Shown piece by piece: positions 55,850 through 64,000 of a stretch of DNA of 64,000 nucleotides. Below the pieces are notes generated by a model that was given only the letters and a program-made list of their open reading frames with translations, ran no database searches and was not told the origin of the DNA. Source of the stretch: Candidatus Rhabdochlamydia oedothoracis (GTDB lineage: Bacteria; Chlamydiota; Chlamydiia; Chlamydiales; Rhabdochlamydiaceae). Numbering within the stretch: position 1 is the stretch's first letter; each line of letters begins with the position of its first letter. Position numbers and translations under genes: made by a program. Location: positions 1,550,001 through 1,614,000 of the forward strand of contig NZ_CP075587.1 in NCBI RefSeq assembly GCF_019453995.1, written 5' to 3'.

Positions 55850-56909
55850 GTGGTTCCGATTCAATCGGATAGAAAAATATTTTGTTTTGTGTTAAGCTAT
55901 TGAGTATGAAAAAACTGACCCCTAGCCAGAGAGCTGACTTAGAACACAAGTTAAAGCATCCAAAAGACTATTCTGAACGGAATAGGCTTTGTGTAATTTT
56001 GGGCTATGATGAGGGTATCTCAACAAAAAATCTTGCTAAAGCACTTCGGATAAGCCCTATCACTGTTCAGGAATACCTCAGAGAATATGATTCCGAAAAT
56101 AAAACTGGAAGTAGCCCTCGAGGCGGTAGCAAATTAAAACTTTCACAAGACCAAACAGAGTCTCTACTAAAACACCTACAGGAAAAGACCTATCTTAAAG
56201 TCAAAGGGATCATAGCTTATGTGCATGAGCAATATGGGATAAAATATTCCCGAAGTGGCATGACAGATTGGCTCATACAGCACGGATTTGTTTATAAACG
56301 TCCTAAAAAGATTCCTGGGAAATTAGATCCTGAAAAACAACGAATTTTCATAAAACAATATATGGTTTTAAAGGAGACCTTAAACCCTGATGAAGAGATC
56401 TATTTCATAGATGCTGTGCATCCTGAACATCAGTCCCAAGCCGTATGTGGATGGATCAAAAAAGGCGTTCAAAAGACTTTGCAGACATCCGGGAAACAAT
56501 TGCGATTGCATTTTGCTGGAGCTCTTTGCCTGACAGGAATGAAGATTGTTACAGAGGAATATAAGACAGTTGATGCCGATGCAATGCTCGATTTTTTCAA
56601 GAAGCTAGAAAAACAGACAGAGGCTCGAATTATTCATGTAATTTTGGATAATGCGAGATCAAACAAAAATAAGAAACTAGAAGAGTTTCTGATGTCTTCT
56701 AGGATTAAAGTGCACTATCTCCCTCCTTATTCGCCGAATTTGAATCCTATTGAACGCTTGTGGAAGATCTTAAAGGAAAAGACGGTATACAATCGATATT
56801 ACGAAACGTCGGTGACTTTTTTTCAGGCAATTAGAGGATTCTTCTTAGAAGAGATACTGAAAATAACAGATATTTTGAAATGTAGGATAAACGACAAGTT
56901 TCAAGTCGT
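55850..56909 (+). mobile_element. IS630-type A element, right terminus missing
   Basis: Left end GTGGTTCCGATTCAATCG after TA (55848-55849). The sequence follows to AACGACAAGTTTCAAGTCGTT at 56909, where IS30 sequence begins. About 50 bp of right end, known from MITE-2, are absent. Confidence 0.88.
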
Positions 56910-56919
56910 TAGATATTAA
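55882..56919 (+). CDS. IS630-family transposase, type A
   Basis: 345 residues in the frame; the likely start is the Met at 55906 (MKKLTPSQRADLEHKL). HTH and winged-helix part, then the DDE core: YFIDAVHPEH, HVILDNARSNKN, YLPPYSPNLNPIERLWKILKE. The last few residues, after VKCRINDKFQV-like CRINDKFQVV, run into IS30 sequence. This is the only copy here with the full catalytic triad and could supply transposase to MITE-2, though its own right end is gone. Confidence 0.9.
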   Translation: MFCVKLLSMKKLTPSQRADLEHKLKHPKDYSERNRLCVILGYDEGISTKNLAKALRISPITVQEYLREYDSENKTGSSPRGGSKLKLSQDQTESLLKHLQEKTYLKVKGIIAYVHEQYGIKYSRSGMTDWLIQHGFVYKRPKKIPGKLDPEKQRIFIKQYMVLKETLNPDEEIYFIDAVHPEHQSQAVCGWIKKGVQKTLQTSGKQLRLHFAGALCLTGMKIVTEEYKTVDADAMLDFFKKLEKQTEARIIHVILDNARSNKNKKLEEFLMSSRIKVHYLPPYSPNLNPIERLWKILKEKTVYNRYYETSVTFFQAIRGFFLEEILKITDILKCRINDKFQVVRY

Positions 56920-57397
56920 GCAACGGCCTTGTATTGTAGAAAAAAAGACTCGTTTAGGAGACTGGGAACTAGATACAGTCATAGGGGCAGGACATAAAGG
57001 CGTAATTGTATCAATGGTAGAAAGAACTTCCAAGCTAACTAAGCTCGCCAAAGTTTCTCATAAAACTGCAGAGGAAGTAAGTCAAGCGTTAATTGAACAA
57101 CTTAAACCTATCAAAGATTTTGTACACACATTAACAGCAGACAACGGAAAAGAATTTGTCTATCACCAAATAATTAGTTTCGAGCTAGAGACAGACTTCT
57201 ACTTTGCAACGCCCTACCATTCTTGGGAAAGAGGCTTAAATGAGCATACAAACGGACTAGTTAGGCAATATTTTCCTAAAACACAAAGCTTTTTAGATAC
57301 GACTTCCAAGGATATGGAAAGGGTGGAAACTTATACTAAATAACAGACCTAGAAAGGCTCTCAACTTCGAAACTCCAATAGAAGTGTTTTAGGAGAT
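56910..57397 (+). pseudogene. IS30 transposase remnant, interrupted by IS5-C
   Basis: Matches the full IS30 from AGATATTAAGCAACGG (about residue 165) to near the end. It shares ACTTATACTA and GATATGGAAAGG with the remnant at 14361, so both come from one older inactivated lineage. It breaks at 57397, where an IS5-C terminus follows a TA. Confidence 0.9.
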
Positions 57398-57600
57398 TAG
57401 ACCTCTTTCAAAACCCATTAACATAGCTCCAGATTATAAATGCCCGCAATTAGATTGAACCGAAGACCAAACCTTTTTCGTCTATTTCTATAACGATCAG
57501 CTAAAATTTTGAATCGCTTAAGCAGACCAATAGCATTTTCATTAATTACACGTTCTTTGGAAAGGAATTGATTATTTTTTTGTCTTGTTTTGTTAAAGGA

Positions 57601-58740
57601 AGTCTTTTCAAGTTTGAAGTGCACAGAAGAATTAAAAAAAGAATAGGCAGGCGATGAAAGAATCTCTATTGTGATTTTTAACAATCAAACACAAGGAGAG
57701 ACCTTGCCTAAAGGCTACCATCACCTAACCTATGACCAAAGATGTCAGATTTATATTTTAAAAGCTAGAGGAGATACATCTAGCTCAATAGCAAACATTC
57801 TAAAAGTTCATCATAGCACTATTAGTAGGGAACTTAAGAGAAATAAAGGGCAACGAGGATACCGTCATCAGCAAGCTCAAGAAAAAGCATTTCTTAGAAA
57901 AAATTCTCAGCCCAATAAAAAAATGACTCCTCAAATAGTTACCCGTATTGAAGAAAAAATCAAGTTGCAATGGAGCCCTATACAAATATCCGGATGGCTT
58001 AAAAGACATGGTAAAGAACATGTTAGTCATGAGACCATCTATAATCATATCTGGAAAGATAAACGACAGGGAGGACAGCTTTATAGAGAGCTCCGTCATC
58101 GAGGGAAAAAATATAACAAGCAGAGAAAGGGAGCTTCTGGAAGAGGGAACATGCCTGGTCGTATAGATATTAAGCAACGGCCTTGTATTGTAGAAAAAAA
58201 GACTCGTTTAGGAGACTGGGAACTAGATACAGTCATAGGGGCAGGACATAAAGGCGTAATTGTATCAATGGTAGAAAGAACTTCCAAGCTAACTAAGCTC
58301 GCCAAAGTTTCTCATAAAACTGCAGAGGAAGTAAGTCAAGCGTTAATTGAACAACTTAAACCTATCAAAGATTTTGTACACACATTAACAGCAGACAACG
58401 GAAAAGAATTTGCCTATCACCAAATGGTTAGTTTCGAGCTAGAGACAGACTTCTACTTTGCAACGCCCTACCATTCTTGGGAAAGAGGCTTAAATGAGCA
58501 TACAAACGGACTAGTTAGGCAATATTTTCCTAAAACACAAAGCTTTTTAGATACGACTTCCAAGGATATAGAAAGGGTGGAAACTTTACTAAATAACAGA
58601 CCTAGAAAGGCTCTCAACTTCGAAACTCCACTAGAAGTGTTTACGAGATTATCTACAAACATGCTATGCTCGGGTGCACAATAGATGTTTTTTCAAGTAT
58701 TTATATGTTCTTTTTTGTGCACTTCAAGGTTGAAAGGGCC
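57601..58740 (+). mobile_element. IS30-family insertion sequence, full copy 4 (1140 bp)
   Basis: AGTCTTTTCAAG at 57601 to GAAAGGGCC at 58740; the 3-bp duplication GGA is at 57598-57600 and 58741-58743. The uninterrupted target is seen at 24108-24190 in IS5-C. Confidence 0.95.
57671..58684 (+). CDS. IS30-family transposase
   Basis: 337 residues, identical to the proteins at 6091 and 22676. Full HTH and DDE residues. Alternative TTG start at 57704 after AAGGAGAG. Confidence 0.95.
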   Translation: MIFNNQTQGETLPKGYHHLTYDQRCQIYILKARGDTSSSIANILKVHHSTISRELKRNKGQRGYRHQQAQEKAFLRKNSQPNKKMTPQIVTRIEEKIKLQWSPIQISGWLKRHGKEHVSHETIYNHIWKDKRQGGQLYRELRHRGKKYNKQRKGASGRGNMPGRIDIKQRPCIVEKKTRLGDWELDTVIGAGHKGVIVSMVERTSKLTKLAKVSHKTAEEVSQALIEQLKPIKDFVHTLTADNGKEFAYHQMVSFELETDFYFATPYHSWERGLNEHTNGLVRQYFPKTQSFLDTTSKDIERVETLLNNRPRKALNFETPLEVFTRLSTNMLCSGAQ

Positions 58741-58812
58741 GGATTTTTCTTGCTTCTTCTTTTAGGCATTTGGGTTTTAGCATGAAGCTTTTTAATTCCT
58801 AGATACCCTCTT

Positions 58813-58939
58813 TCTTACACTGGAGGCATTTGAAATAGCTCTTCTGGATTTTGATGGCGCCATCTTGGTTATTTCTCACGATTCGACTTTTATCGAAAAA
58901 ATTGCTACTCAGGAGTGGTCACTGAAAGAAGTTTCCTGA
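58813..58939 (+). pseudogene. ABC-F ATPase, C-terminal fragment
   Basis: About 41 residues: LTLEAFEIALLDFDGAILVI, SHDSTFIEKIATQEWSL, then a stop at 58937-58939. 'DFDGxxLVISHDxxFI' is the end of the second ATPase domain of ABC-F translation factors such as EttA/Uup. The gene was cut at about 58813 by IS5-C. GC content is above that of the neighbourhood. Overlaps the cutA end. Confidence 0.85.
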
Positions 58940-59250
58940 ACAACCCACGATAAGTAACGAGGATTGCCTTGAGCAATATCGACCTGTAAAATCTCTGGCA
59001 CTTCATAGCTGCAGTGTTTTTGAATATAGCTCTGGGCCGCACCAAAATGCTTGAGAGTAGTCTTGAGAATGACTTTTACCTCTTGGCTCTCTTCAATTTT
59101 GCCTTCCCATCGATAGATTGATTCGACTTCGGGGAAAATGGATGCGCAGGCGATCAACCGTTGATCAAGTAATCCACGAATGATCTTTTTGGCCTCTTGT
59201 TTCTCTCGGCACATCCAGAAAACGTAGATCAACTTTGTCTGATGGGTCAT
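58909..59250 (-). CDS. cutA: CutA-type divalent-ion tolerance protein
   Basis: 113 residues, the CutA size. Signatures: IIRGLLDQRLIACASIFPEV, SIYRWEGKIEESQEVKVILKT, SYEVPEILQVDIAQGNPRYLSWV. It forms a trimer with a PII-like fold; the role in metal tolerance is uncertain even in E. coli. AAGGAAG precedes the ATG. Together with the ABC-F fragment it belongs to a GC-richer islet surrounded by IS sequences. Confidence 0.94.
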   Translation of the reverse strand: MTHQTKLIYVFWMCREKQEAKKIIRGLLDQRLIACASIFPEVESIYRWEGKIEESQEVKVILKTTLKHFGAAQSYIQKHCSYEVPEILQVDIAQGNPRYLSWVVQETSFSDHS

Positions 59251-59426
59251 TGCAAGTTCTTCCTTAAAAGGTATATTTTTGAATTTTTCTCATACCCTTC
59301 TCGCACAAATTCGATCTCTTAGCCGAGTTTCTGGCAGAACGGAAGAGCCTCCCAATCCATCGTTGTCAGAGAGACAAAAGTACAATGTCGCTCTTGCCCC
59401 AACTTTTCGCATGCGTCGATCAGTTA
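59251..59426 (+). other. Fragment of an unrecognised GC-richer gene
   Basis: The plus strand is open through FSHTLLAQIRSLSRVSGRTE and NVALAPTFRMRRSVK until the IS5-A end at 59427. It looks like a gene fragment by composition, but I cannot name it. Confidence 0.3.
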
Positions 59427-59735
59427 AGAGCCTGTTTAAAATCTTTTCAAAAGTAGAGCAATAAAAGCAAGAACCACCATATTCAGGCTTGTATGTAGTT
59501 TTCTTTCGCAATTTTTCCATAGCCTGCGACATTTTTCTATCCACGCAAAAGAACGCTCTACAACCCATCTTTTGGGAATAACTGTAAAAGTATGAAGTGT
59601 ATTTCTTTTGGCTATTTCTAATATACATCCTAATATTCCTGCACGCTCTTTGCAAATTTCTCTCCAGAATATCCTCCATCTGCTAAAACATTTTTTACAC
59701 CGAACAAATGGTTTTTATGTAGTGAAAATGCTTCT
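59427..59735 (-). pseudogene. IS5-A transposase 3' part, frameshifted
   Basis: Ends GAGCCTGTTTAAAATC at 59427. Minus strand reads VKNVLADGGYSGEKFAKSVQ, then, in another frame, GCRAFFCVDRKMSQAMEKL and TYKPEYGG. Same segment as 14070-14360. Frames are broken. Confidence 0.85.
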
Positions 59736-59944
59736 TTGCCACCTTCTAAATAAGTTTTATAGTAACGCCTTATCGTATCCTCATCTAGGAGTAAAGCATG
59801 TGCTACTTGTGGGTATGTCCACCCTTCATCTAACAATAAAATAGATTTGATTCTATCGCATAGCCTTTTATCCCGTTCATGGCGATGACGAGCCTTGAGG
59901 ATGTCTTTTTGGTTTCTTGTGATAAAGTTCGCTTCAGGTTGCAT
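59630..59944 (-). pseudogene. Chimeric transposase: IS630-like HTH head fused to IS5-A core
   Basis: 104 residues in one open frame. Residues 1-70 (NFITRNQKDILKARHRHERD, SILLLDEGWTYPQVAHALLL, DEDTIRRYYKTYLEGG) are an IS630-type double HTH. Residues 71-104 (EAFSLHKNHLFGVKNVLADG) come from IS5-A. The joint lies near 59733. It arose by deletion between two elements. No catalytic triad. Confidence 0.85.
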
Positions 59945-60118
59945 AGATGTAAGATCTATAACTCAATCAATGAGAAAAATTCAATGAATTTAGTGTTTGA
60001 AAAGTCTTTTTTCTAATGCATTTCAGTATATCGCTTGGATAAGAGCGGGTCATAACTACCTCCAAAGGTTTTATGAAAACTATCATTATACCTTAATGAA
60101 AAGATTTTAAACAGGCTC
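59945..60118. other. Intergenic between element ends
   Basis: Flank of the IS630-like head. IS5-A terminus AAGATTTTAAACAGGCTC at about 60101-60118. No gene. Confidence 0.5.
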
Positions 60119-61041
60119 TAAGATGTTCCACAAGCATTCAATAGGATTCAAATTCGGCGAATAAGGAGGGAGATAGTGCACTTTAATCCTAGAAGACATC
60201 AGAAACTCTTCTAGTTTCTTATTTTTGTTTGATCTCGCATTATCCAAAATCACATGAATAATTCGAGCCTCTGTCTGTTTTTCTAGCTTCTTGAAAAAAT
60301 CGAGCATTGCATCGGCATCAACTGTCTTATATTCCTCTGTAACAATCTTCATTCCTGTCAGGCAAAGAGCTCCAGCAAAATGCAATCGCAATTGTTTCCC
60401 GGATGTCTGCAAAGTCTTTTGAACGCCTTTTTTGATCCATCCACATACGGCTTGGGACTGATGTTCAGGATGCACAGCATCTATGAAATAGATCTCTTCA
60501 TCAGGGTTTAAGGTCTCCTTTAAAGCCCTATATTGTTCTATGAAAATTCGTTGTTTTTCAGGATCTAATTTCCCAGGAATCTTTTTAGGACGTTTATAAA
60601 CAAATCCGTGCTGTATGAGCCAATCTGTCATGCCACTTCGGGAATATTTTATCCCATATTGCTCATGCACATAAGCTATGATCCCTTTGACTTTAAGATA
60701 GGTCTTTTCCTGTAGGTGTTTTAGTAGAGACTCTGTTTGGTCTTGTGAAGGTTTTGATTTGCTACCGCCTCGAGGGCTACTTCCAGTTTTATTTTCGGAA
60801 TCATATTCTCTGAGGTATTCCTGAACAGTGATAGGGCTTATCCGAAGTGCTTTAGCAAGATTTTTTGTTGAGATACCCTCATCATAGCCCAAAATTACAC
60901 AAAGCCTATTCCGTTCAGAATAGTCTTTTGGATGCTTTAACTTGTGTTCTAAGTCAGCTATCTGGCTAGGGGTCAGTTTTTTCATACTCAATAGCTTAAC
61001 ACAAAACAAAATATTTTTCTATCCGATTGAATCGGAACCAC
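60107..61041 (-). pseudogene. IS630-type A transposase, C-terminus lost
   Basis: The element's left end is at 61041 (TA at 61042-61043). The frame 60107-61009 keeps both catalytic Asp (YFIDAVHPEH, VILDNARSNKN) and reaches LPPYSPNLNPIECLWNIL, then enters the IS5-A end at 60118. The catalytic Glu is still present (NPIEC), but about 40 residues and the right end are gone. Confidence 0.9.
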
Positions 61042-61043
61042 TA

Positions 61044-61612
61044 TATGCTACCAGGGATGTTCCCTCTTCCAGAAGTTCCCTTTCTCTGCTTGTTATATTT
61101 TTTCCCTCGATGACGGAGCTCTCTATAAAGCTGTCCTCCCTGTCGTTTATCTTTCCAGATATGATTATAGGAGATGATCTCATGACTAACATGTTCTTTA
61201 CCATGTCTTTTAAGCCATCCGGATATTTGTATAGGGCTCCATTGCAACTTGATTTTTTCTTCAATAGGGGTAATTATTTGAGGAGTCATTTTTTTATTGG
61301 GCTGAGAATTTTTTCTAAGAAATGCTTTTTCTTGAGCTTGCTGATGACGGTATCCTCGTTGCCCTTTATTTCTCTTAAGTTCCCTACTAATAGTGCTATG
61401 ATGAACTTTTAGAATGGTTGCTATTGAGCTAGATGTATCTCCTCTAGCTTGTAAAATATAAATCTGACATCTTTGGTCATAGGTTAGGTGATGGTAGCCT
61501 TTGGGCAAGGTCTCTACTTGTGTTTGATTGTTAAAAATCACAATAGAGATTCTTTCATCGCCTGCCTATTCTTTTTTTTAATTCTTCTGTGCACTTCAAA
61601 CTTGAAAAGACT
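61044..61612 (-). pseudogene. IS30 element, 5' half only
   Basis: Right boundary AGTCTTTTCAAG (minus) at 61612. Frame 61041-61541 gives the HTH and part of the linker with substitutions (TQVETLPKG, ILQARGD, TPIEEKIK) and an insertion at SHEIISYNHIW. It stops at about 61050 beside IS630-A. No catalytic core. Confidence 0.9.
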
Positions 61613-62235
61613 TATTCAAATAAGCTATCCACAGCTTCTTCTTTTATTTTAAACTTACAAAAGTTAGCATGCTCTGTTTTTAAGCTGTGAAAAAAGCTCT
61701 CTACAACAGCATTATCGTAAGAGTTTCCTTTGCTGCTCATACTTAAAATAATTTCATGTTGATCGGTTTTTCTCTTGAAATCTTCACTTGTATATTGAGA
61801 ACCACGATCAGATTTTCTTGAAAACAGATCTAGCACAACTGCTAAATATAGCCATCCTTCACGAGTAGCTATATAACTGATATCTGACACCCAAGTTTGA
61901 TTCGGAGCGCCTACTGTAAAGTTTTGATTTACCTAGTTAGGAATTATTTCTTTATGCATTTTAGCTACAGCTGTCTTTCTCCATACCTTATATGTTTTAG
62001 CTTGTATCCCCTATGCTCTCATGATTTTTGCTATTCTTCTACGAGAACAAATCACACCCTCTTTTTTTAGTTCGGCGTGAATTCTTGGGCTACCATAGAT
62101 GGATCGACTACGCTCATGAATGCTTTTAATTTAGATATTCTGCGGTTTCCCTAGCTCTTTTACCGGGCTTTCTATGAAGAAAGCAATAAAAATTGCTTCT
62201 AGACACCTCTAAAAGTTTTGCCATCTTATCCGGTT
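61613..62235 (-). pseudogene. IS3-family orfB (IS150-like) remnant
   Basis: Minus strand: MAKLLEVSRSNFYCFL near 62224, YGSPRIHAELKKEGV, RRRIAKIMRA with stops, QTWVSDISYIATREGWLYLA, then a deletion joining LDLFSRK to SDRGSQYTSEDF, and YDNAVVESFFHSLKTE near 61690. First Asp, second Asp and Glu motifs of the integrase core are visible, but several stops and the deletion inactivate it. Its beginning touches the last codons of the secretion protein C paralogue. Confidence 0.9.
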
Positions 62236-63110
62236 TTTTGGTTTCGTATGATAGCCTCTTTTCCTTGAGAAGAAGCCTGTATACCCTGTTGTCCGATGTT
62301 ATTAAATGAGTTTAAAATCTGCATAAACCCTTGGACAGCAGTTGTTTCCTGCTGTGAGGTACCGGAAGTTAACTGTTCACAAGCCTGGACGGATTGACCC
62401 CATTCGCCCAAGTAATCGGTATTAGTATCACCAGAGCCTGGGTGATTTTTATCGTAGAAGTTCTTAGCTAGAGCATAAATAGCTCCACAAAGGTTATTCG
62501 CTAAATCTTTACCATTTAGAGGAAAGTCTGTATTTCCATCCCATTTTTTAAGCAATTCATCAAAAGGATCTAATTTTCCTTTATCACCAGAGGGTGTAGG
62601 AATAGAAGAATTTAGATCTTTAAGCCAGTTACCCACCATATCAGCTACAGCTTTCAGTTTAGGATCCGAGCTTCCTGCTAGTGTTTTTTGGTCTTTACAA
62701 AGCTTTTCATAGGTGTCTTTTAACTGCTTTAGTAAGGATTTATCAAACTTTTTCCATTCATCGGGAGAAAGGTTTTTCTTAGAACCAAGCTCAGCTTCGA
62801 TTTTACTAAGAATTCTTTGAAGGTTGATCAAGTCATCTTGCACATCACTAAGCTCATTAGTTTCTTCTGTAATTTTTATAATATCTAAAGAACAAATGTC
62901 CATCGCTCCATTTCCAGAGTCATTAGTCATAATCGCTAAAACAATCAATTCAAGCGTAGCGCCGCTTGCAATCATATCTTTAATACGATCTGCTAAAGAT
63001 TCGGTGGGTAGAGTTGGGTCATCTTGAAGCCAATCCACCTGTTTATGGTGATGCTGCATATCATCGCTAATACCCTGTAGTAATTGTTGATTAAGTAATA
63101 TATTTGACAT
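62226..63110 (-). CDS. Secretion-operon protein C paralogue
   Basis: 294 residues; AAGAGGAAAG precedes the ATG. A hydrophobic stretch LELIVLAIMTNDSGNGAMD (about 54-72), then helices and the TSQQETTAVQGFMQILNSFN segment near the C-terminus, matching the protein at 53332. The final residues (RNQKTG) and stop lie at the border of the IS3 remnant, so the native end may be altered. No translocator genes follow, in contrast to the first cluster. Confidence 0.65.
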   Translation of the reverse strand: MSNILLNQQLLQGISDDMQHHHKQVDWLQDDPTLPTESLADRIKDMIASGATLELIVLAIMTNDSGNGAMDICSLDIIKITEETNELSDVQDDLINLQRILSKIEAELGSKKNLSPDEWKKFDKSLLKQLKDTYEKLCKDQKTLAGSSDPKLKAVADMVGNWLKDLNSSIPTPSGDKGKLDPFDELLKKWDGNTDFPLNGKDLANNLCGAIYALAKNFYDKNHPGSGDTNTDYLGEWGQSVQACEQLTSGTSQQETTAVQGFMQILNSFNNIGQQGIQASSQGKEAIIRNQKTG

Positions 63111-63342
63111 ACTTTCCTCTTATTATACTTTTATAATCTATCTATCTCTTCTAATATCTATTTAATCATAAAAACGTTAAGTAATTATTAAAAATATAAT
63201 AATATTTGATTTAAATTCTGATAATAAAAGACTTAAGGGATCATTTTTATTTTTAAGAAAAATGAGCCGATGAGAAAATTCCTCAAAAAGACATAAGTTA
63301 TTAAAGATAAAATTGTTATGTAAGTAACTGATGTAAGGTTAG
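63111..63342. other. AT-rich gap between paralogue genes
   Basis: 232 bp, nothing recognised. The first cluster has only 12 bp here, so this pair is probably transcribed less tightly or had an insertion/deletion. Confidence 0.4.
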
Positions 63343-63783
63343 TTAACTGCGCATCCAATTGGATTTTTTGATTTTTTTATTGGGATCGTGGGGTTTTTTC
63401 TCTATTTGGGGGTTGGAAAGCTGCTCTAGAGCTTTGGCTAGATCCTCCCCTGCATGAAAAATTTTCTCTCTAGATTCTTGAATAGACGTCCATTGCTCGG
63501 GTGAAAAGTTGGTGGGATTTTCCGCAAAAGCAACAAGCTGCTCTTCTGTCATTTCTGAAGTTTCACAGATGAGCTTGGTATCTTTGATCATATGCTGATA
63601 AATTTCCATTAACATGGTCATGGCTTCTTGTCTTCTTTGTGGATCTTTCTCTTTTAATTCCACTTTTAGTCGTTCAAAAAACTGTAGGGATTGAGAAAAC
63701 ACTTGCTGTAAATCTATCGATTGCCCTTCTGCAGCACGACGAAATAAGTCGCTAAGCTGTTGACATTCTTCCTTTAAACTCAT
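63343..63783 (-). CDS. Secretion-operon protein B paralogue
   Basis: 146 residues, all helical (ECQQLSDLFRRAAEGQSID, RQEAMTMLMEIYQHMIKD, FSPEQWTSIQESREKIF), basic end KKIKKSNWMRS. The paralogue at 54193 has the same length, order of segments and end motif. AGAGGA stands before the ATG. Transcribed towards the C paralogue. Confidence 0.7.
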   Translation of the reverse strand: MSLKEECQQLSDLFRRAAEGQSIDLQQVFSQSLQFFERLKVELKEKDPQRRQEAMTMLMEIYQHMIKDTKLICETSEMTEEQLVAFAENPTNFSPEQWTSIQESREKIFHAGEDLAKALEQLSNPQIEKKPHDPNKKIKKSNWMRS

Positions 63784-63938
63784 GAGAATCCTCTTTATTC
63801 AATTTAATTATACTATAATTTAATTATTGATTAATTTATTTATTAATACAAATAAGACTTCGCTTTCTTCTCCCTTAAAAAAAACGATTTACTTTTATCT
63901 ATAGAGCGGTTTAAACGTTATATAGAACGGAGATTTAC

Positions 63939-64000
63939 ATGTTAGAAGAATGTCTTATACAATTGGTCGAAAACCTTGCTTTGGAAGATGCCTTATCCAA
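63939..64000 (+). CDS. Start of an unknown gene, cut by the window edge
   Basis: ATG at 63939 with ACGGAG about eight bases upstream; 20 codons follow (MLEECLIQLVENLALEDALS). Acidic, helical start compatible with a secretion chaperone, but far too short to decide. Confidence 0.5.
   Translation, partial: MLEECLIQLVENLALEDALS

Larger units (their letters stand above)
57400..58812 (-). pseudogene. IS5-C partial copy, interrupted by a full IS30
   Basis: 57400-57600 and 58741-58812 are the C-terminal third of the IS5-C transposase in the same orientation as 23950 (reading FGLRFNLIAGIYNLELC). The IS30 between them duplicates GGA. The left two thirds of IS5-C are lost at about 58812. Confidence 0.9.

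Overview
The window looks like the chromosome of a chlamydia-related (environmental) member of the Chlamydiota. DNA is AT-rich. The order gcvH - lplA - clpC - mnmA, the order ptsN - dut - accD - sodA - rnc - radA - hemC, and an LL-diaminopimelate aminotransferase (dapL) all match gene neighbourhoods I recall from Chlamydia trachomatis. The dense insertion-sequence load, the extra haem genes and the effector-like proteins point away from classical Chlamydiaceae. A Rhabdochlamydia-like genome is my best guess, made from memory and not tested.

Layout. 1-5.9 kb: a minus-strand operon with overlapping starts and stops (PpiD-like membrane protein, a beta-sandwich protein, gcvH, and a large AsmA-like protein running off the left edge). 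5.9-8.0 kb: nested mobile elements. 8.0-13.0 kb: proS and lplA (minus) and clpC (plus). 13.0-15.3 kb: IS wreckage that has destroyed an ABC transporter gene. 15.4-17.4 kb: mnmA and an unknown protein. 17.5-25.3 kb: alternating IS debris, a GC-richer methyltransferase islet, an amino-acid permease, and IS630, IS30 and IS5 copies. 25.3-35.3 kb: a clean housekeeping block (two PTS-IIA regulators, dut, accD, sodA, metK, hemD, hemC, radA, rnc, dapL). 35.3-39.7 kb: a putative effector island with two Inc-like proteins and a three-member family sharing an N-terminal domain. 40-46.3 kb: a BioF-like pseudoenzyme, hemG, hemF, hemE and transketolase. 46.4-48.4 kb: an IS630/IS30 fusion that truncates an oppA-like gene. 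48.8-50.2 kb: an M20 dipeptidase. 50.3-51.4 kb: IS remnants. 51.6-55.1 kb: a five-gene operon of type III secretion translocator-like and accessory proteins. 55.4-62.2 kb: nested IS elements around cutA. 62.2-64 kb: a second, partial copy of the secretion gene pair and the start of a plus-strand gene.

How the genes fit together. GcvH sits near LplA, which would lipoylate it. hemC, hemD, hemE, hemF and hemG cover most of the route from porphobilinogen to protoporphyrin IX. rnc-radA-hemC-hemD and accD-dut-ptsN-ptsN form tight operons. The secretion-like operon and the effector-like island are the host-interaction part.

Mobile DNA is the dominant theme. At least nine transposase families are represented (IS30; three IS630 types plus an IS630-like head; two or three IS5 types; IS3, IS481, IS982, IS701-like and possibly IS1634-like). 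There are two non-autonomous miniature elements whose ends match IS630 and IS5 elements here. Three full-length IS30 copies of 1140 bp with 3-bp target duplications encode identical transposases. I saw no tRNA, rRNA or CRISPR array.
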